A stretch of DNA of 64,000 nt, from NCBI GenBank assembly GCA_003952965.2, contig CM025854.1, positions 15,602,247 through 15,666,246 on the forward strand, in the 5' to 3' direction. The notes below the pieces were generated by a model, which saw only the letters and a list, made by a program, of their open reading frames with translations, made no database searches and was not told the origin of the DNA. Shown here piece by piece: positions 22,800 to 33,494 of the stretch. Numbering within the stretch: the stretch's first letter is position 1; each line of letters opens with the position of its first letter. The DNA is from Morella rubra (lineage: Eukaryota; Streptophyta; Magnoliopsida; Fagales; Myricaceae). The position numbers and the translations under genes were made by a program.

Positions 22800-24110
22800 A
22801 GAGGCCAAAGAAGAAAAGGAATGTAATAATTACAAAATAATTACAAATGAAAAAAATCAATTAGAATCTTCTAATTGCTAAACTTGGGGATTACTCAAGA
22901 GTGATGCCCAAGTAATGAGATATATGAAAATATATCTCTGAATATATATGGTAATATATCTCAACAATAACAAATAACACGTCTATCCTCTCCCAAATAT
23001 CAAGTTTGTGAGACCAAAGAGGAGTATTCAAGTTTCGAATTGCAAAAATGAAAAATATTATCTCCGTTTGGTGATTACTAGGAAGTTAGAAGCAGAGTAA
23101 AGTAGCTGTCCAACCTTGAAATGATAAGTATCAAACAAGAACATGAAGTAATTTACGAGTATTGTACAGTATTGTTGAACTTTATCCAATTGGACACGTG
23201 CAAGCATAAGTTTTTAACAGAAACATCATTACCATAACCCTTATAAGATGGGCAAAAGAGAAGTTATTGCTCTCCTATTTATGAAACTTAACTTCATTCT
23301 TTAATTGGTAGAACTTGGACGACTAAAAGTTTTTGACAATTGCTTCAGAAAACTCGACGTTTTCAGGTCTATAGGAAATTTTAGCCAACAAATCGGCTAC
23401 TATCCTATACCGGTGGATCCTATTCCTGTGAACATTGACTTTAACTGATATTCGCAGAATTTAAAATTAAAAATATTCTCGAATGGACGTCGATTGACTC
23501 ACCTATACTAGTGGATTCGGTACCTGTAATCCTTGTCAACACTTAAGCAATTTAAAAACTTAGGGCAAGAACATTTTCAGAAAACAATGCACTACCGGTT
23601 GACCGCTGGTCATCCGGTTAAAACATAGTTGAACAAAATTTCTTCTTAATAATGATTACACATACCAGTCGATCGCTGATCATTCGTTTGTGAATTTGGT
23701 TAAAACAGATTAGCTCACAAACACTTAAAGATTTTCTCGATAGCACTTTGTACAGCCTGTATATATACCAGTCATCCAGTATAAACAAAAACTGATTTAA
23801 ATGTTAATTCTCTAAGGCATTTAAGTTTGTCTAAAAACTATTTATTTTAAGTTAGTGTGTGATCAAGGCTCACTAAGTAATGGGCTTAAGAGTTACAAAG
23901 AATAACATAATGGTCTTCAAATCTTTAACTCTTGAAGTCTTCATTTAATCCTTAAAGCTTGAGTCTTTTGTAATTGTGACTTTGTTCTTTGATGCTGTCC
24001 ATTAAATAACATAATCACTATTTTGTAATCAACAAAACTTTGATTGTGAACTAAATTCAAAGTAGATAGCTCGGGAAAATTTTAAAAAATATGATGTGTA
24101 AGGAAATAAT
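22800..24110 (-). mobile_element. Possible diverged Sirevirus-like LTR
   Basis: Read on the minus strand, the right part (24060 to 23880) gives ATCAAAGTTTTGTTGATTAC, then CAAAG-rich sequence, GACTTCAAGAG and AACTCTTAAG. This resembles the opening of the LTR at 31698. The middle has the same kind of TCGACCGGT/GGTTGACCG phrases (about 23590-23680) as 32120-32260. I could not find the expected CACCCCC...TTGGG end, so this is tentative. Confidence 0.35.
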
Positions 24111-24113
24111 TTA

Positions 24114-24521
24114 TTGGATACTTTGCGGGATAGAGGTTACGCAGACAAGGCAAAGATCCCTTGCACCATAATTAGAGAGGAGAACAATAATCAGCGTAGG
24201 TGGATACCAGAAAGTCAGGAGGCGGGAAGTTTAATAAATCTCTGGAAGCAGTGCGGGAAACTTTTACTCGTATTAAGTTGGGCCCAGATCTTGGTAGTGA
24301 GCTTACGCCTCAAAGACAATCTGTAGGGGGCTATCTAGTGGGCCTCGCCAGGATAAGGATCTATTTCGTAAATGTGTGCAAGGGGACCCGCTCCAGGGCC
24401 CAAAATCTAGTCTTTTGATGTCCAGCGAGGAAAATTGTGATGGTCAAAAAAGAGAGAGAGATGTGCAAAAGCGTTTTGAAGTTTCCAAACGTGATGTTGG
24501 AGTTGGAGATATAAAGGGGGG
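24114..24521 (+). pseudogene. Probable LINE ORF1 remnant
   Basis: The stretch just left of the nested MITE reads in mixed frames (VGGYQK, KLGPDLGSELTPQRQ, GPKSSLLMSSEENCDG) and lies upstream of a clear LINE endonuclease start, separated from it only by the MITE and about 250 bp. By position it should be the ORF1 (gag-like) tail. I do not recognise a zinc-knuckle or RRM motif, so the label depends on context. Confidence 0.35.
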
Positions 24522-25113
24522 TAGGGCTGGGCATTTCACCAGTGCTGAGCAGTTTAACCGCCGCCGCCGTCACTGCTGCATAGCAGTGCCGGGGGCAGTT
24601 AGAATTTTCAAGAAATCCAAGTAGATTTAGTGGTGTAGCGGGGACCCCGCCCCGTGTGGACAAGGACAGAGCCACCTCCATCCTTTTTTTTTTCCCAAAA
24701 CAACGTTGTTTCCCATTAATGAGGAACGTTGTAGTTTTGCTAAATATGGTTTAAAAAAATTTAAAAAGGCAACTTCAAAACGTTTCATTTTGATGCTGCC
24801 TTTTAATCTTATTCAAAATTGTGTGCGCCTCACTGGCGCCTTCTTCCCTCCTCCGCGATGTCCCAGCCGACCATCCCTCACGGTTTTGAACCAGCTGCCC
24901 CTCCCTCTCTCGTCTGAAGCCATGCAAGCACCCCTCCCTCTCTCTCTCAGCCGCCTGGCCCCTCTCTCTGCCCAAATGTGGGCGGTTTAACCGATAACTG
25001 CCTCCCGAAAACCGTCACCGTTAATTGCGGGAATCGTCTCAAGCGGTTGCGGGGGCGGTAGCAGTCACGGTTGGGGGCATAACCGCCCCCAGTTAAATTG
25101 CTACCCAGCCTTA
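24522..25113. mobile_element. hAT-type MITE nested in the LINE
   Basis: The left end TAGGGCTGGGCA and the right end (reverse complement TAAGGCTGGGTAGCAATT) form imperfect terminal inverted repeats of hAT type. Flanks AAGGGGGG (24514-24521) and AGAGGGGG (25114-25121) agree at 7 of 8 positions, as for an 8-bp target duplication. The interior is GC-rich, with repeated AACCGCC and GGCGGT phrases in opposite orientation near both ends (24555 and 25080). It has no coding capacity. Confidence 0.6.
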
Positions 25114-25121
25114 AGAGGGGG

Positions 25122-25360
25122 GTCTTCTTTTGTCTCTGAAAAAAAAAAAATCGAGTGGAAGATAAAAAGACCCAAAATCCAATTGAACCATCTTTGGTGT
25201 TTAACCTGGAGAGCCATGTCCCGGGCGGGTTTCAGGAAGGAAAAAGGTTACTCCAACATAGAAGAAAACGCGTGAAGGTGTTCTTGGAGGTATTAATCTG
25301 GTTGATGAACGGGATGGTGATCTGTGTGGAGGCGGGATTTAACGTGCCCCACCCGGCCCT
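25122..25360 (+). other. LINE inter-ORF region
   Basis: Sequence between the nested MITE and the endonuclease start. It contains a 12-A run near 25139 and open reading without stops in one frame from 25155 to 25364. This is probably the end of ORF1, but no motif is recognisable. Confidence 0.35.
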
Positions 25361-25657
25361 ATGAAGCTACTATCGTGGAATTGTTGCGGTCTGGCAAGAC
25401 TGGCGGCAACCAGGGCCCTCCGAACCGTGATTAAAGAAATGGACCTAGGAGGGATTTTTTTGATTGAAACAAAGGTTGGTTCTGCAGTGTCGTGTGTTGT
25501 GAAAAAAGTTGGTTTTTCTTGTTTTATTGAAATTTCGCCAGTGGGAAAAGGTGGAGGTTTGGTTTTCCGCTTGCGTCCCAGTTTGAGTTTTGACATTGTT
25601 TGGGAGTCAACGCATATCTTACATTTGCGTTTTCATTCTGTTAGGGAGTATCACTAA
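25361..25657 (+). pseudogene. LINE (L1-like) endonuclease, 5' fragment of ORF2
   Basis: The frame starts MKLLSWNCCGLARLAA and continues ALRTVIKEMDLGGIFLIETKV, the N-terminal part of the plant LINE apurinic-type endonuclease. The NCCGL and ETK motifs carry the Asn and Glu that bind metal in this family. KVGFSCFIEISPVGKGGGLVF follows, also typical. The frame stops after 98 residues, and no reverse transcriptase follows before the hAT insertion at 25695. LINE copies are usually 5'-truncated, so keeping only a 5' part implies later deletion. Confidence 0.8.
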
Positions 25658-25694
25658 AATTAGGGGAGGCAGATCACATAGAGAGGTGTATATA

Positions 25695-26309
25695 CAGGGG
25701 CGGAACCAAGCCATGGCGGCCGCCATGGTTGGCTCCGCTCAAAATAATTTTTTAACGTGTGTTTTTTTTTTTTAAATAGGTTGGCCTGGGCTCGCCATGG
25801 TTGAGCCCAGGGCCAGGCCAAATGAAGCTTCCTTCCGTCTAGCAGCCTGATATTGCACAGCCCGACAGTCAAAAAAAAAAAAAAATTTTAAACAGCCCAA
25901 CATTGCAGTTCTCACTCTCAGGCCTCAAAATCGTGCATCTGATCTCTCAACCGTTGAGAGAGTATTTTCTATGATGAAGATTATCAAGATTGATTTGTAT
26001 AATAGTATGAGAGATTACTGGATGAATGATTGCATGATAGTGTACATCGAGCGGGAAATTTTTGAAATTATAAAGAACAAGTCGTTTTGCAACATTTTCA
26101 GAAGATGTAGAAACGCAGGATCCAATTGCTCATTCTCAGTCGTAATACATAGTATGATATGTATATTTCAATATTTTTAATATTTTTTAGTCTTTAATTT
26201 TTGATATTGTAATTCTAAGACAATTTTTGACATTACGTATGAAAAAAATTTCAGTCATTTCGCTTTAAAAGTTTACCATGGTTGATTTCTAATTCTGGTT
26301 CCACCTCTT
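25695..26309 (+). mobile_element. Short hAT derivative with 8-bp target duplication
   Basis: The left end CAGGGGCGGAACC and right end GGTTCCACCTCTT form a terminal inverted repeat matching at 10 of 13 positions. An exact 8-bp duplication, TGTATATA, flanks it (25687-25694 and 26310-26317), which is diagnostic of hAT. It is 615 bp long. The interior keeps only the C-terminal dimerisation part of a transposase, so it is an internal-deletion derivative of an autonomous element of the same broad type as the one at 9493. Confidence 0.85.
25935..26115 (+). pseudogene. hAT dimerisation domain relic
   Basis: After one frame change, the plus strand reads STVERVFSMMKIIKIDL, then NSMRDYWMNDCMIVYIERE and IFEIIKNKSF. 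This matches the C-terminal hAT dimerisation core (ERVFS.M..IK..LR..M...WMND.L..YIE...F). The upstream catalytic region is missing. It fills the middle of the 615-bp element. Confidence 0.8.
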
Positions 26310-26317
26310 TGTATATA

Positions 26318-27053
26318 TGGAGAAGTATATGTGGTGGTCGGGTTAGAAGATAAACAAGGCTATGTCGTCAACCCATTATAGTGATAATTTTCAAGGTCAG
26401 CAGACAGCAAGCGGTACTGCAAATCATGGAAAAAATGAAAAAATGAATCTCAAAAAATTGCCTCCTACATAAGCAAACCAAACCTTGGACGTGTTCCGCC
26501 GCCATAATATCAGATCCTAGATCGAGGGGTAAAGCGTTTGATGTAATTTTTCGTAATATTTCAGTTGATGGATCCAAGAGAGTATATATACAATTGGTTT
26601 TGCACTTGGCTGTCAAAAATTGGAAAAGACATATATATACACGTCTCTGCAGTACAGAGTACTACTGCAATTCGTGTCGCCTACCAATTAAACAGCCGGC
26701 AAAAAATTGGGTTGAGTTAATTCTTCTGCCTATTGGGGAGCCGCTATGATCTGGTGGGGCTGTCTTAAAACTTTGTGCATCAGTTATGCGTGCGTATCAG
26801 TGGATTTCCTTCAAAAGTAGTTGGCGTCATTGGATACCAGACAGCTCATAAAAACTTCATCTTAGACTTGAAACCCTTTTAGATTTGTCCAACTTAATTG
26901 AATAGCCAAGGAGACATGACTAGCCAGCTAAGTTTTCATCTTTCACGACAGATGGGGGGAAAGCTTTTATATCAGTGCTCCATTATTTTGGGTTCAACCA
27001 ACTACCTGCTCAAATGAATTATCAACTACTTGTTGACTGTTTGAATATTGTTA
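26318..27053. other. Spacer
   Basis: No gene. The segment 26892-27050 is duplicated at 27403-27550. The LINE does not obviously continue to the right of the hAT element. Confidence 0.35.
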
Positions 27054-27550
27054 GAGGAAAGTACACATTTTACGTTCGAATACGAGGAAATGACACTTTA
27101 CACCTTTATAATTTAATTTCATGACGTTAAGGTTTTAAGTTTCAATTTTCGGCGATTAATTTACACCCTCCTTTTAAATTAACAGTTAAAAATGAAGAAT
27201 AGATAATAATAAAAAAAAAATCTCAACATCACGAAATTGAAAAATAGAAGTATAAAGTGTCAATATTCTCATACAGTTTGGGGGTTGCAAAATATATTTT
27301 CTCCATATTTTTTTTATATAATCGGAGAGACTTTGAAAATTTTGAAATTTTACTAAATTTGGTAAAAAAATAAAGAGAAAGATAATTTAATTGAATTTAT
27401 TAAACTTAATTGAATAGAAAAGGAGACGTGGCTAAGCCAGCAAGGACAAGATATGGGAAAGCTTTTATATGAGTGGTCCATTATTTTGGGTTCAACCAAG
27501 TACCCTGCTCGAATGAGTTGACAACCTGCTGTTTGCCTATTGTTTTAATA
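26892..27550. repeat. Direct duplication flanking a MITE
   Basis: Copies 26892-27050 and 27403-27550 share ACTTAATTGAATAG, AAGGAGAC(A/G)TG, GGGAAAGCTTTTATAT and CCATTATTTTGGGTTCAACC. The MITE at 27054-27304 starts only a few bases after the first copy. A local segment was therefore duplicated, and the insertion sits between the copies. Confidence 0.75.
27054..27304. mobile_element. MITE with ~90-bp imperfect inverted repeats
   Basis: The left arm contains GAGGAAATGACACTTTACACC then AATTTCATGACGTTAAG. The right arm, read in reverse, gives GAGAATATTGACACTTTATAC then AATTTCGTGATGTTGAG. The flanking 9-mers ATATTGTTA and ATATTTTTT agree at 6 of 9 positions, so a Mutator-like 9-bp duplication is possible but not proven. 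No coding capacity. Confidence 0.55.
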
Positions 27551-29559
27551 TAACCGTGGTAGGGACTTGCAAATTTATGGAGTTCTATTAGAGTAGTTGA
27601 AAATGTAAAGAGAGATAATTTGATTCAATTTTTTTATTTTTATTTTTATTTTGATGGAAAGATGAGAATATTAATGATGGGAGAGTACGAGAACGCTAAT
27701 AGAGATAATTTTAAAGTTTTTAATTACTTTTTTAATTTTTTTGAAATTAAAAAATAGAAGTAACATCATTAAAATACAATTGGAAGTTAGGGATAAAAAT
27801 GTTAATGAAAATTTTAGAAATGTGAAGAGTTTTTTGAAAATTCTCGTTAGCACATGATCTGATTTTGAAAAGACCGTAGGGTGATGTTGGATCGAAGTAG
27901 ATAAAGTAAAAAACCCCACGCCATTTATGTTTGTCACATGCCCTCAAATCTCCATCCACTGATATGCTCCTATTCATTAATATCAATCACTTTAAATCGA
28001 AGCTCTATCACATGGGCATCAGTACTACTGCGTTGCATGTGCTGGACCAATTTGAAAGAGGCTTGAAAAGCTTACGTTACTCTGGCAGTACCTCATGCAT
28101 GAAAGAGTCCATTTGGAATTGCAGAGTACACCATGCATGATGTTCTCGTGCGTTTGGCATTTTGTCCGCACAAACTGCATACCATATTATATATATTGTA
28201 ATTGAATGAACTATATATATGAGAGTTCTCCTCAATCTATTTTGGGTTTCTGTCTCGTTTTGGTATTTTATGTGAACAACGACGAACAAGGATGTTTTTC
28301 ATATCACAAGAGCATCTGAGAGACCCGCAGATGATGTAATTGGCGTATAAAGCTACATATATATCTCTTAATCGAATTCAACATTATTCTTCAACTCCAT
28401 CCGTAACAACGAAATTTTTTTTTATTTTTTCTGGTAAAAACAGAGGCTCACGGCGGTATCATATATAGCTCGCCCACTTAAACATGAATCACAGTATATG
28501 CTGTGGGATCCCCAAGGCATTAGTGTGACACACGGGGTCCAGGCCTTATATGCCTGAAAGCTCGGACATCTACAAGTACGTATAAATCCCAACAGAGAAG
28601 GCGTTTCTTGCTTTTGAGTAGCAATGACATTGGAGTACAGGAAAAAATTAAAAGCTTTTGTTACTTGCTCTATTATTGAAGCTTCTTCTGATTTATTCTT
28701 TTATTTGTTTGTTTTCGATCTCGCTAGTTTCTTGAGAAAATAGTGGGGCATATTTCCTTCTTTTTTTTCTTTCATTGAGCAATTATATCCCAGTGAAATA
28801 CAAAAGTTGTTGGTGGTACGTACGTCCCAAACAAATTTCTTAGATCAGCCAGTATACAGTGCCATTAAAGAAAAGACAATGCATCCACTAGGTGCCAGGG
28901 GGTGAATCTGGTATTACAATTTACTACGCTGACGATGACAAGGAGGTATATCTGTGCTTCACAATTCTTACCTGCTCAAAGGAAACATAATTGCGCTGCA
29001 CTCCTCTCAAAAAAAGAGAAAACAAAACCCACTAGAACAGAAACTTTTGGTATTCCACAGTACTGGTGCTTTGAGAGTTGAGACAATATTAGAGAGATGT
29101 GCGGCGTTGATGACTAGGTGCTGACAAACTCCATTCCAAAAGCCCTAGTTAGACGAACACGGACCGGAACCGCCGGTACCTAACAAAAGCAAGTTAAAAG
29201 TCGATGTTCCGTCAGAGCCGGGCTCAAACGCCCAGGAGAGTGGAGTAGGAAATGAGCTGTGGTGGAGTAAGACACAGAAGTCGATGATGTGGAGTATGCA
29301 CATCGGTGACGAAAAGTCGCAAAACAAGAAGAAAGGAATTTAAAAAAAAAAAAAAAATAGAACCGGGAAAGATCGGTGGGGAGACGTACGTGGAGCTAGT
29401 AGCTTGTAGTGTGCTGTGTCCTCTAGGAATTTTTATTGAGGGATATTGCATGAAAACATGTTTTGAAATGCATCAAATATTAAAATTAGCTGTTAAAATA
29501 ACCATTAAAAAAAGCACTAAAAAAGAAGCCCTTTCTTGGAAGACTTTAAGGGGGCTGGG
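27551..29559. other. Spacer without recognisable gene
   Basis: Mostly AT-rich, non-repetitive sequence. Short frames such as 27671-27937 (minus), 28077-28289 (minus) and 29145-29327 (minus) show no domain. A 14-A run lies at 29343-29356. The stretch could hold regulatory DNA but nothing specific is visible. Confidence 0.3.
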
Positions 29560-29597
29560 GGGCCACGGGCCCCTCGGTGCCCTTGACTTCGCCTCTG
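29560..29597 (-). mobile_element. Orphan hAT-type terminus
   Basis: On the minus strand the sequence from 29597 reads CAGAGGCGAAGTCAAGG followed by GGGGCCC- and CCCCC-rich sequence. This is the usual start of plant hAT elements with a CAGAGGCG terminus. No partner end was found to the left, so it is a terminal fragment only. Confidence 0.4.
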
Positions 29598-29865
29598 CTA
29601 GCTTCTTCATTTAATACGATCCACATGCTGCTGCCCAAACACTTGTTAAAATTATCGGATGAGATAACAAAAAGAACAAAATAAGAAACGAAGAAATACT
29701 AAAAAACTACTGAATAATATATAAACAGAAATAATTTCCTTCCATGTTCCTTGGTTGAAGGACCCTTCATAATGGCGGGGTTCTTGCCTTCAACCCCCTC
29801 ACGTGTATAGCTATTGTTCACCCTTCATGCCTCGTGGTGTGGTCGCCAGTTATTTATAGGGTGGC

Positions 29866-31278
29866 TGTTAGAAATTTAGTTTTCAAAACTAGTTTTTTAG
29901 AATAATTCTCAGATAATTATTTTATTTTATTTATTTATTATCATATATACGTATTTATTTCTTTATTTATTATTAGGTATTATGTGGAGACATAAGATGT
30001 CACGTATGACGAATGTATTGTTGACTAACATTGTGTAGCGGCCTGTGTCCGTATTTACATCTAAGCTATCTTTATATTAATAGAATGCTAACTAATTAAT
30101 TGGAAAATTTCGAGTGAAAAGCTGTTTTAGCCCTAGAAAGATATAGAAAGACTTCGAAAGTTAAATATATAATTATTTTGTTTAAGGAAACTAATCTTTT
30201 AAAACATCTTTATCGTCGGAGTATTATTGAATTGGAAATACTCGTTTAGAAATAATTAGGTTTGGAAATTAATCCTTAAAATAGAGATGTAAAGTCATTT
30301 TCTAAATATCAACACGTTGAGAGAAATGGAAAACAGCTCATATATTTTGGAAATAAGTTTCAAATCTTATACAAAAGATTTTCATAAAAATTGCTAGAGC
30401 ATTTACAAAAGTGTGTGTTAGTGTTTATTTACATATTCCATGTTAAATTAGAATTGTAATTTGAATTATTTAGATAAGAGTTTGTTTAAGTGTTCAAGAT
30501 GTCTCCTAAGAAGATTAGGATTGAAAAGTGTTTGAATCATGAAGATAAGGATGAAGGACATTCTAATTATGAAAGAAAAGTTCAAATTCACGGAGTGTGA
30601 TCCGTTACTAAAATTTCTCAAAGTTATCTCTGGAATATGACTTCACCTTACTTCGCTTGATCTTGGCTCGAGCGAAAAAGGTGCACATTTACACAGAATT
30701 AACTTGCCCTAACTTGCTTGATCTTGGCCCAAGTGAAACAGGTGACTTTTTACACAGAACCAATTCGCCCTACCTTTGCCGGATTTTGGCTCGAGCGAAA
30801 ATGATGAAGTTTTATACATATTCAATGCGCTTGATGCTCCCTCGATCCTGGCTCAAGCAAAACCTACAAGATTTGAATTTTCTTATCCTATTCTATTTAA
30901 ACCATGTGAGAACGCCAAGCTTTTTACCCAAGCCATTTTTACTATTTCTTGGAGTCTCATGCTTGAGAGAAAAATTCTTTGATACCTTTGCACCTAAAGT
31001 AATTCATTTTTTTCTCTCTCCTACATCAATCACCATTGAAACCAACCTCCTATAAGAAGCCTTCAAAGAGCTTAAGGAGATTGGCAGTCGAAGTTACCGA
31101 TGTTGAAGAACCAAGGAATTCTTGAAGAGATTTATAAGAAAAACCTCAGAAGACTAAGGGTTAACCACAAGGGATCGTGCCTAAACTGGATTGTTTAGAT
31201 TATTACTTCGAGGTAGTTAGAGTCAAGCAACTGGATGTTGTCCGTGTCTGAATCACCAGTGTAAAGTTTATCTTCTTA
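29866..31278 (+). mobile_element. LTR-like block (copia type)
   Basis: It begins TGTTAGAAAT with an AT-rich, ATTATTTTATTT-type opening, resembling the LTR start at 63815 (TGTTGGAAATATG...). The right part (31130-31260) has the GGTTAACCACAAGGGATCGTG and GTCTGAATCACC wording of an LTR end or leader. No matching second LTR was found. Ends are approximate. Confidence 0.35.
30656..30870 (+). repeat. About 3.5 tandem 61-bp units
   Basis: Units begin near 30657, 30718, 30779 and 30841 with a (C)TTGATC(T/C)TGGCTC(G/A)AGC-like phrase, followed by GAAA.AGGTG, TTTACACAGAA and CGCCCTA. The third and fourth units are more diverged. The CTCGAGCGA phrase also occurs in the LTR repeats at 57.4 kb, so both may be LTR regulatory repeats; that link is inference. 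Confidence 0.75.
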
Positions 31279-31656
31279 GTGAATTTTTGGTGGCTACTAT
31301 TCCGGAGTGATTTTTCCTTTGATAAGGTTTTCCACTCCGTGGATCGCTCTGGGAGAAGTATCACCAATGTCAGGGCACAGACAGAGCGACCAACTTGGGC
31401 GGATGCTTTTTTAGTGGAGCTGAGGGAAAGTATTCGGGCGATAATGGAGCCGACGCATTCATTGTGCATGGAGCTGAATATTACGCGGATGAAACTGTTC
31501 TCTGTGAGAGAACAGTTGTCCCAATTGTCACAATCTGTCCATACCATTCCAATACAACTCCAAACACTCATCAGTCGGGTGAATAATATGGAGGAGCATT
31601 TGCAACATGTTTGTGATGCCCTCGGACAAGATCTGGACCAGTCAGCTCATGATTAG
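31279..31656 (+). CDS. Unrecognised 125-codon open frame, possibly a transposon exon
   Basis: It encodes an uninterrupted 125-residue frame with a predicted helical second half (ELNITRMKLFSVREQL, LSQLSQSVHTI, RVNNMEEHLQHVCDAL) rich in spaced Leu/Val, as in a coiled coil. I do not recognise the family. It lies between an LTR-like block and the Sirevirus-like LTR, about 1.7 kb before a CACTA end at 33316. It could be the last exon of a CACTA accessory protein interrupted downstream by the LTR, or a retrotransposon leader ORF. No start context or splice signal fixes its limits. Confidence 0.25.
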   Translation: MNFWWLLFRSDFSFDKVFHSVDRSGRSITNVRAQTERPTWADAFLVELRESIRAIMEPTHSLCMELNITRMKLFSVREQLSQLSQSVHTIPIQLQTLISRVNNMEEHLQHVCDALGQDLDQSAHD

Positions 31657-31697
31657 GACTAGTCTTCTGTTTATGTTTTACCACTATTATTTACTTA

Positions 31698-32963
31698 TGT
31701 TGGCTTTTGTTCACAATTGATATTTTGATGATTTCAATAAATGGATTAAGTTTACAAAATGGACATCTTCAAAGACAAAGACATTTTTATCAAAGAGTCA
31801 AAGACAAGAAGATTGAAGATCAAGAAGATGCAAGAGCTCAAAAGTGAAGATTCAAGACCATAGGGTATAACCTTGTAACTCTTAGTTTCACTTTTGACAA
31901 GGATTTGAATCACACACTTGCATATTTTTCAAAACGTGCATAAATCGTTTTACCACTTGTTTGGTAGATCAAAATTTTTTAAATGGTTTTAAAACACCCC
32001 AATAAACTCCAAACCTTTTTATACTTATGGAAGTTAGTCTTTAAAATTGGGTATTTCAAAGTGGTCAAAATCGTGGCTTTAAATTAACCGGATCATGTGC
32101 TTAAGTTGAAGAGGTTCTGGTGACGCGGTCAACCGGCCTTTGACCGCTTTGTATAGCGGTCGATCGGTCTATGTTTTGAAATAGATTGTTGAGTTCTGAC
32201 ATTGTGACCGTGGGTAATAGTAACTTGCAGCGGTTGACCGGTTCATGTAGCGGTTGACCGGCTCGTCTTGAATTTTGTCAGATCAACCCCTAACGGCTAT
32301 AAACGGCTAGTTTTCTATTGAAGCCTATTTAAAGACATTCTTAAGCCTCATAAAAGAGGCTGATCGACCACATATCATTTACATAGCTTGAGAATATCTT
32401 AAACTTTCTTATTCCATATTTCTCATATCATTCACACAAATTACACTTTCTTATCCTGGTCATTGTGTTAATCAAAAAGATAGAGCTTTTCATTTTCTTA
32501 TCCACTCTTTGAGAGAGTTTGTTTCTTGTATCTTTCTATCCAAAAAGGTGATTCCTTTAGTGAGTTGTTCACTAAAGAAGAAGCTTAGAGAGGGTATATC
32601 TCAACTTGGTTGGGTTGTAAGTGGTGAGCAGAAAAACTTGGGTTGTGAGTGTTGAGCCCGGGAAAGCACTTGTAAGGTTCTTTAGTACCCGGAAGATAAA
32701 GTGTACAATATTTGGAAGATAGTGGAAAAACCTCAAGGCTCGGTAAAGGAGCTTGAGGGGTGGATGTAGGCAGGTTTGCCGAACCACCTAAAAATCTCGT
32801 GTTTGCTTCTCTAACCCTACTCTTTACATTTAGCACTTATTTACTTATTGCATCAATACTTGCTTAAATACTTGTGCTAAATTATCCTTTACTTTGCAAA
32901 CACGATTTTGGGGTTAAAAGAGAAAAAGTTTGGAAACCATTCACCCCCCCCCCTCTTGGGTTG
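31698..32963 (+). mobile_element. Sirevirus-like LTR (copy A)
   Basis: It opens TGTTGGCTTTTGTTCAC with GATATTTTGATGATTTCAA and closes ATTCACCCCCCCCCCTCTTGGGTTG. Internal landmarks are AACTTGGTTGGGTTGTAAG, GTTGAGCCCGG and CGAACCACCTAAAAAT. A second, truncated copy of the same LTR starts at 33495 in the same orientation. No primer-binding site or gag follows copy A. It appears to sit inside the 3' part of a CACTA element that ends at 33316. Confidence 0.7.
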
Positions 32964-33169
32964 CCTTAATCCTAGGAATTACAACTTATCCTTAGAAGGA
33001 CCGTCTTTGACTTGTACTAGACAATATGTTCGGTATTTGGATTATGTTTGATATTTTATATTAATTATATTTTTTCATTAGTTTAAATTTATTACAATTT
33101 AAATGGACAATTCGTACAATTAAATGGATGATTAATATGAGTGCTATGTTAACAAAACAGTCAGTGTAA

Positions 33170-33316
33170 TTAGATTGTCACTTAAAACCTTTGCTGACAG
33201 GTTTTAGGTGACAAACTAGGTTACAACTCGGTTTTGTCACCCAAAACCTTTGGTAACAAAAATAGCACTTTGGGTGACGAAATTTTTTGACACCCAAAGT
33301 GATTTTTGTTGTAGTG
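33170..33316 (+). mobile_element. CACTA-type transposon right terminus
   Basis: The sequence ends GATTTTTGTTGTAGTG, the reverse complement of a CACTACAACAAAAATC terminus. The preceding 140 bp contain repeated AAAACCTTTG, GGGTGAC and GTCACCCAAA phrases in both orientations, as expected for CACTA subterminal repeats. The three bases after it are ACA. Confidence 0.7.
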
Positions 33317-33494
33317 ACATTCTTTTAGGGATTTGGGCTTCTTGGCCAATTACTAGTTTCTAGGTCTTTATGGCCTTTTTTGGCTCTAGGTGCTTTCTAA
33401 ACTAATTTTATTCTCTTCTTTATACTTTAATAGGATTTTATAGATTTTAATTTGAGAAGTCTGAATTTGTTTACAATTTTTTTAGATTTTTTTT

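Noticed and set aside
24361..24990. Several 70-106-codon frames on both strands
   Set aside because: They are GC-rich chance frames inside the hAT MITE and its flank.
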